Of a stretch of DNA of 64,000 bases, positions 63,716 through 64,000 are shown one piece after another. The stretch covers positions 138,520,727 through 138,584,726 of the forward strand of contig OY726561.1 of assembly GCA_963383645.1 (NCBI GenBank), given 5' to 3'. The DNA comes from Muscardinus avellanarius (Eukaryota; Chordata; Mammalia; Rodentia; Gliridae). The translations under genes and the position numbers were made by a program. The notes beneath the pieces were generated by a model, which was not told the DNA's origin, did no database searches, and saw only the letters and a program-made list of their open reading frames with translations. The first letter of the stretch is position 1; each line of letters opens with the position of its first letter.

Positions 63716-64000
63716 AAATCACTGCTATCTTTGGAAGCCTGTTAAATAGAACCATTTTAACATAAAGGCTTCCTTTCCAGATACTTCCAGTGTCTGCTCT
63801 GAACCTCTTCACTCAAATACCTCCAACCCAACAGGAGCCCAGCATCTCTCCCGTCCTCTGATCTGCATCTTCTCTGTATCCCCAGCTCTGTGAATCACCC
63901 ATTTCCTGCCCAGTCCGCCTCACTGGGAACCTGGGCATCCTCCCAGAAAGCTCCTCTCCCCCCTCTCCCCATCGAGTTGGTCCTCAGTTATCTCAGTTTC
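63716..64000. other. Intergenic, nothing recognised
   Basis: C/T-rich sequence running off the window end. Confidence 0.4.

Overview
This is nuclear DNA of a mammal, and most likely of a squirrel-related rodent. The main clue is more than 40 copies of a dimeric SINE. Each copy has a 7SL/B1-like head (TAATCCCAGCACTTGGGAGG), a tRNA-Ala/ID-like tail (GGTTCCATCCCCAGTACC) and an A-rich end. This B1-dID type of dimer is known from Sciuridae and relatives. The species assignment is an inference from the SINE type only. I recognise two protein-coding genes, both on the minus strand. Nearly everything else is repeat or unassigned intergenic sequence.

Region 1 (1-32,640) is a gene-poor repeat landscape. 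It holds a nested endogenous-retrovirus locus: a 3.05-kb LTR element at 892-3943, with matching LTRs and a GGCAG target duplication, inside an older minus-strand LTR of a second family. It also holds L1 5'UTR-like monomer blocks (9.4-10.65 kb and 21.2-21.7 kb), a plus-strand LTR with TATA and AATAAA signals (10.8-11.3 kb), an inverted L1 (20.0-21.1 kb), and many SINEs and microsatellites. The most unusual object is a 3.5-kb minus-strand insertion at 12,247-15,779, bounded by a perfect 14-bp target duplication. Reading 5' to 3' it consists of GC-rich 122-bp repeats, L1 5'UTR-like monomers, a roughly 2.2-kb VNTR of 50-bp units, and an L1-like 3' end. It has no ORF1 or ORF2. Its architecture recalls the SINE-VNTR composites of primates (SVA), but it is built from different parts.

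Region 2 (32,670-63,310) is a diverged tandem segmental duplication. Copy A is about 32.67-46.6 kb and copy B about 47.79-63.3 kb. Each copy carries one three-exon gene of the NUDT16 family (U8 snoRNA-decapping / (deoxy)inosine-diphosphate Nudix hydrolase). Copy A (39,184-40,647) encodes an intact 195-residue protein with all the active-site residues I can place, and is called NUDT16. Copy B (57,482-59,021) is also an open 195-codon gene, but has Tyr at 24 and Gln at 80, where NUDT16 has a substrate-contacting His and a metal-binding Glu. It fits the position of the NUDT16L2 / NUDT16P1 locus and is probably a pseudoenzyme. Both genes start in CpG-rich promoters. Copy A has five CCAAT boxes and copy B keeps one. 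Most of the duplication is old, with many differences and private SINEs, LTRs and L1s in each copy. A segment of about 0.6 kb (35,650-36,271 and 50,333-50,946) is still about 99% identical and ends abruptly, which points to gene conversion or recent exchange.

I saw no tRNA, rRNA or CRISPR features. Coordinates of repeats are read by eye and may be off by several bases. Percent identities are hand estimates.
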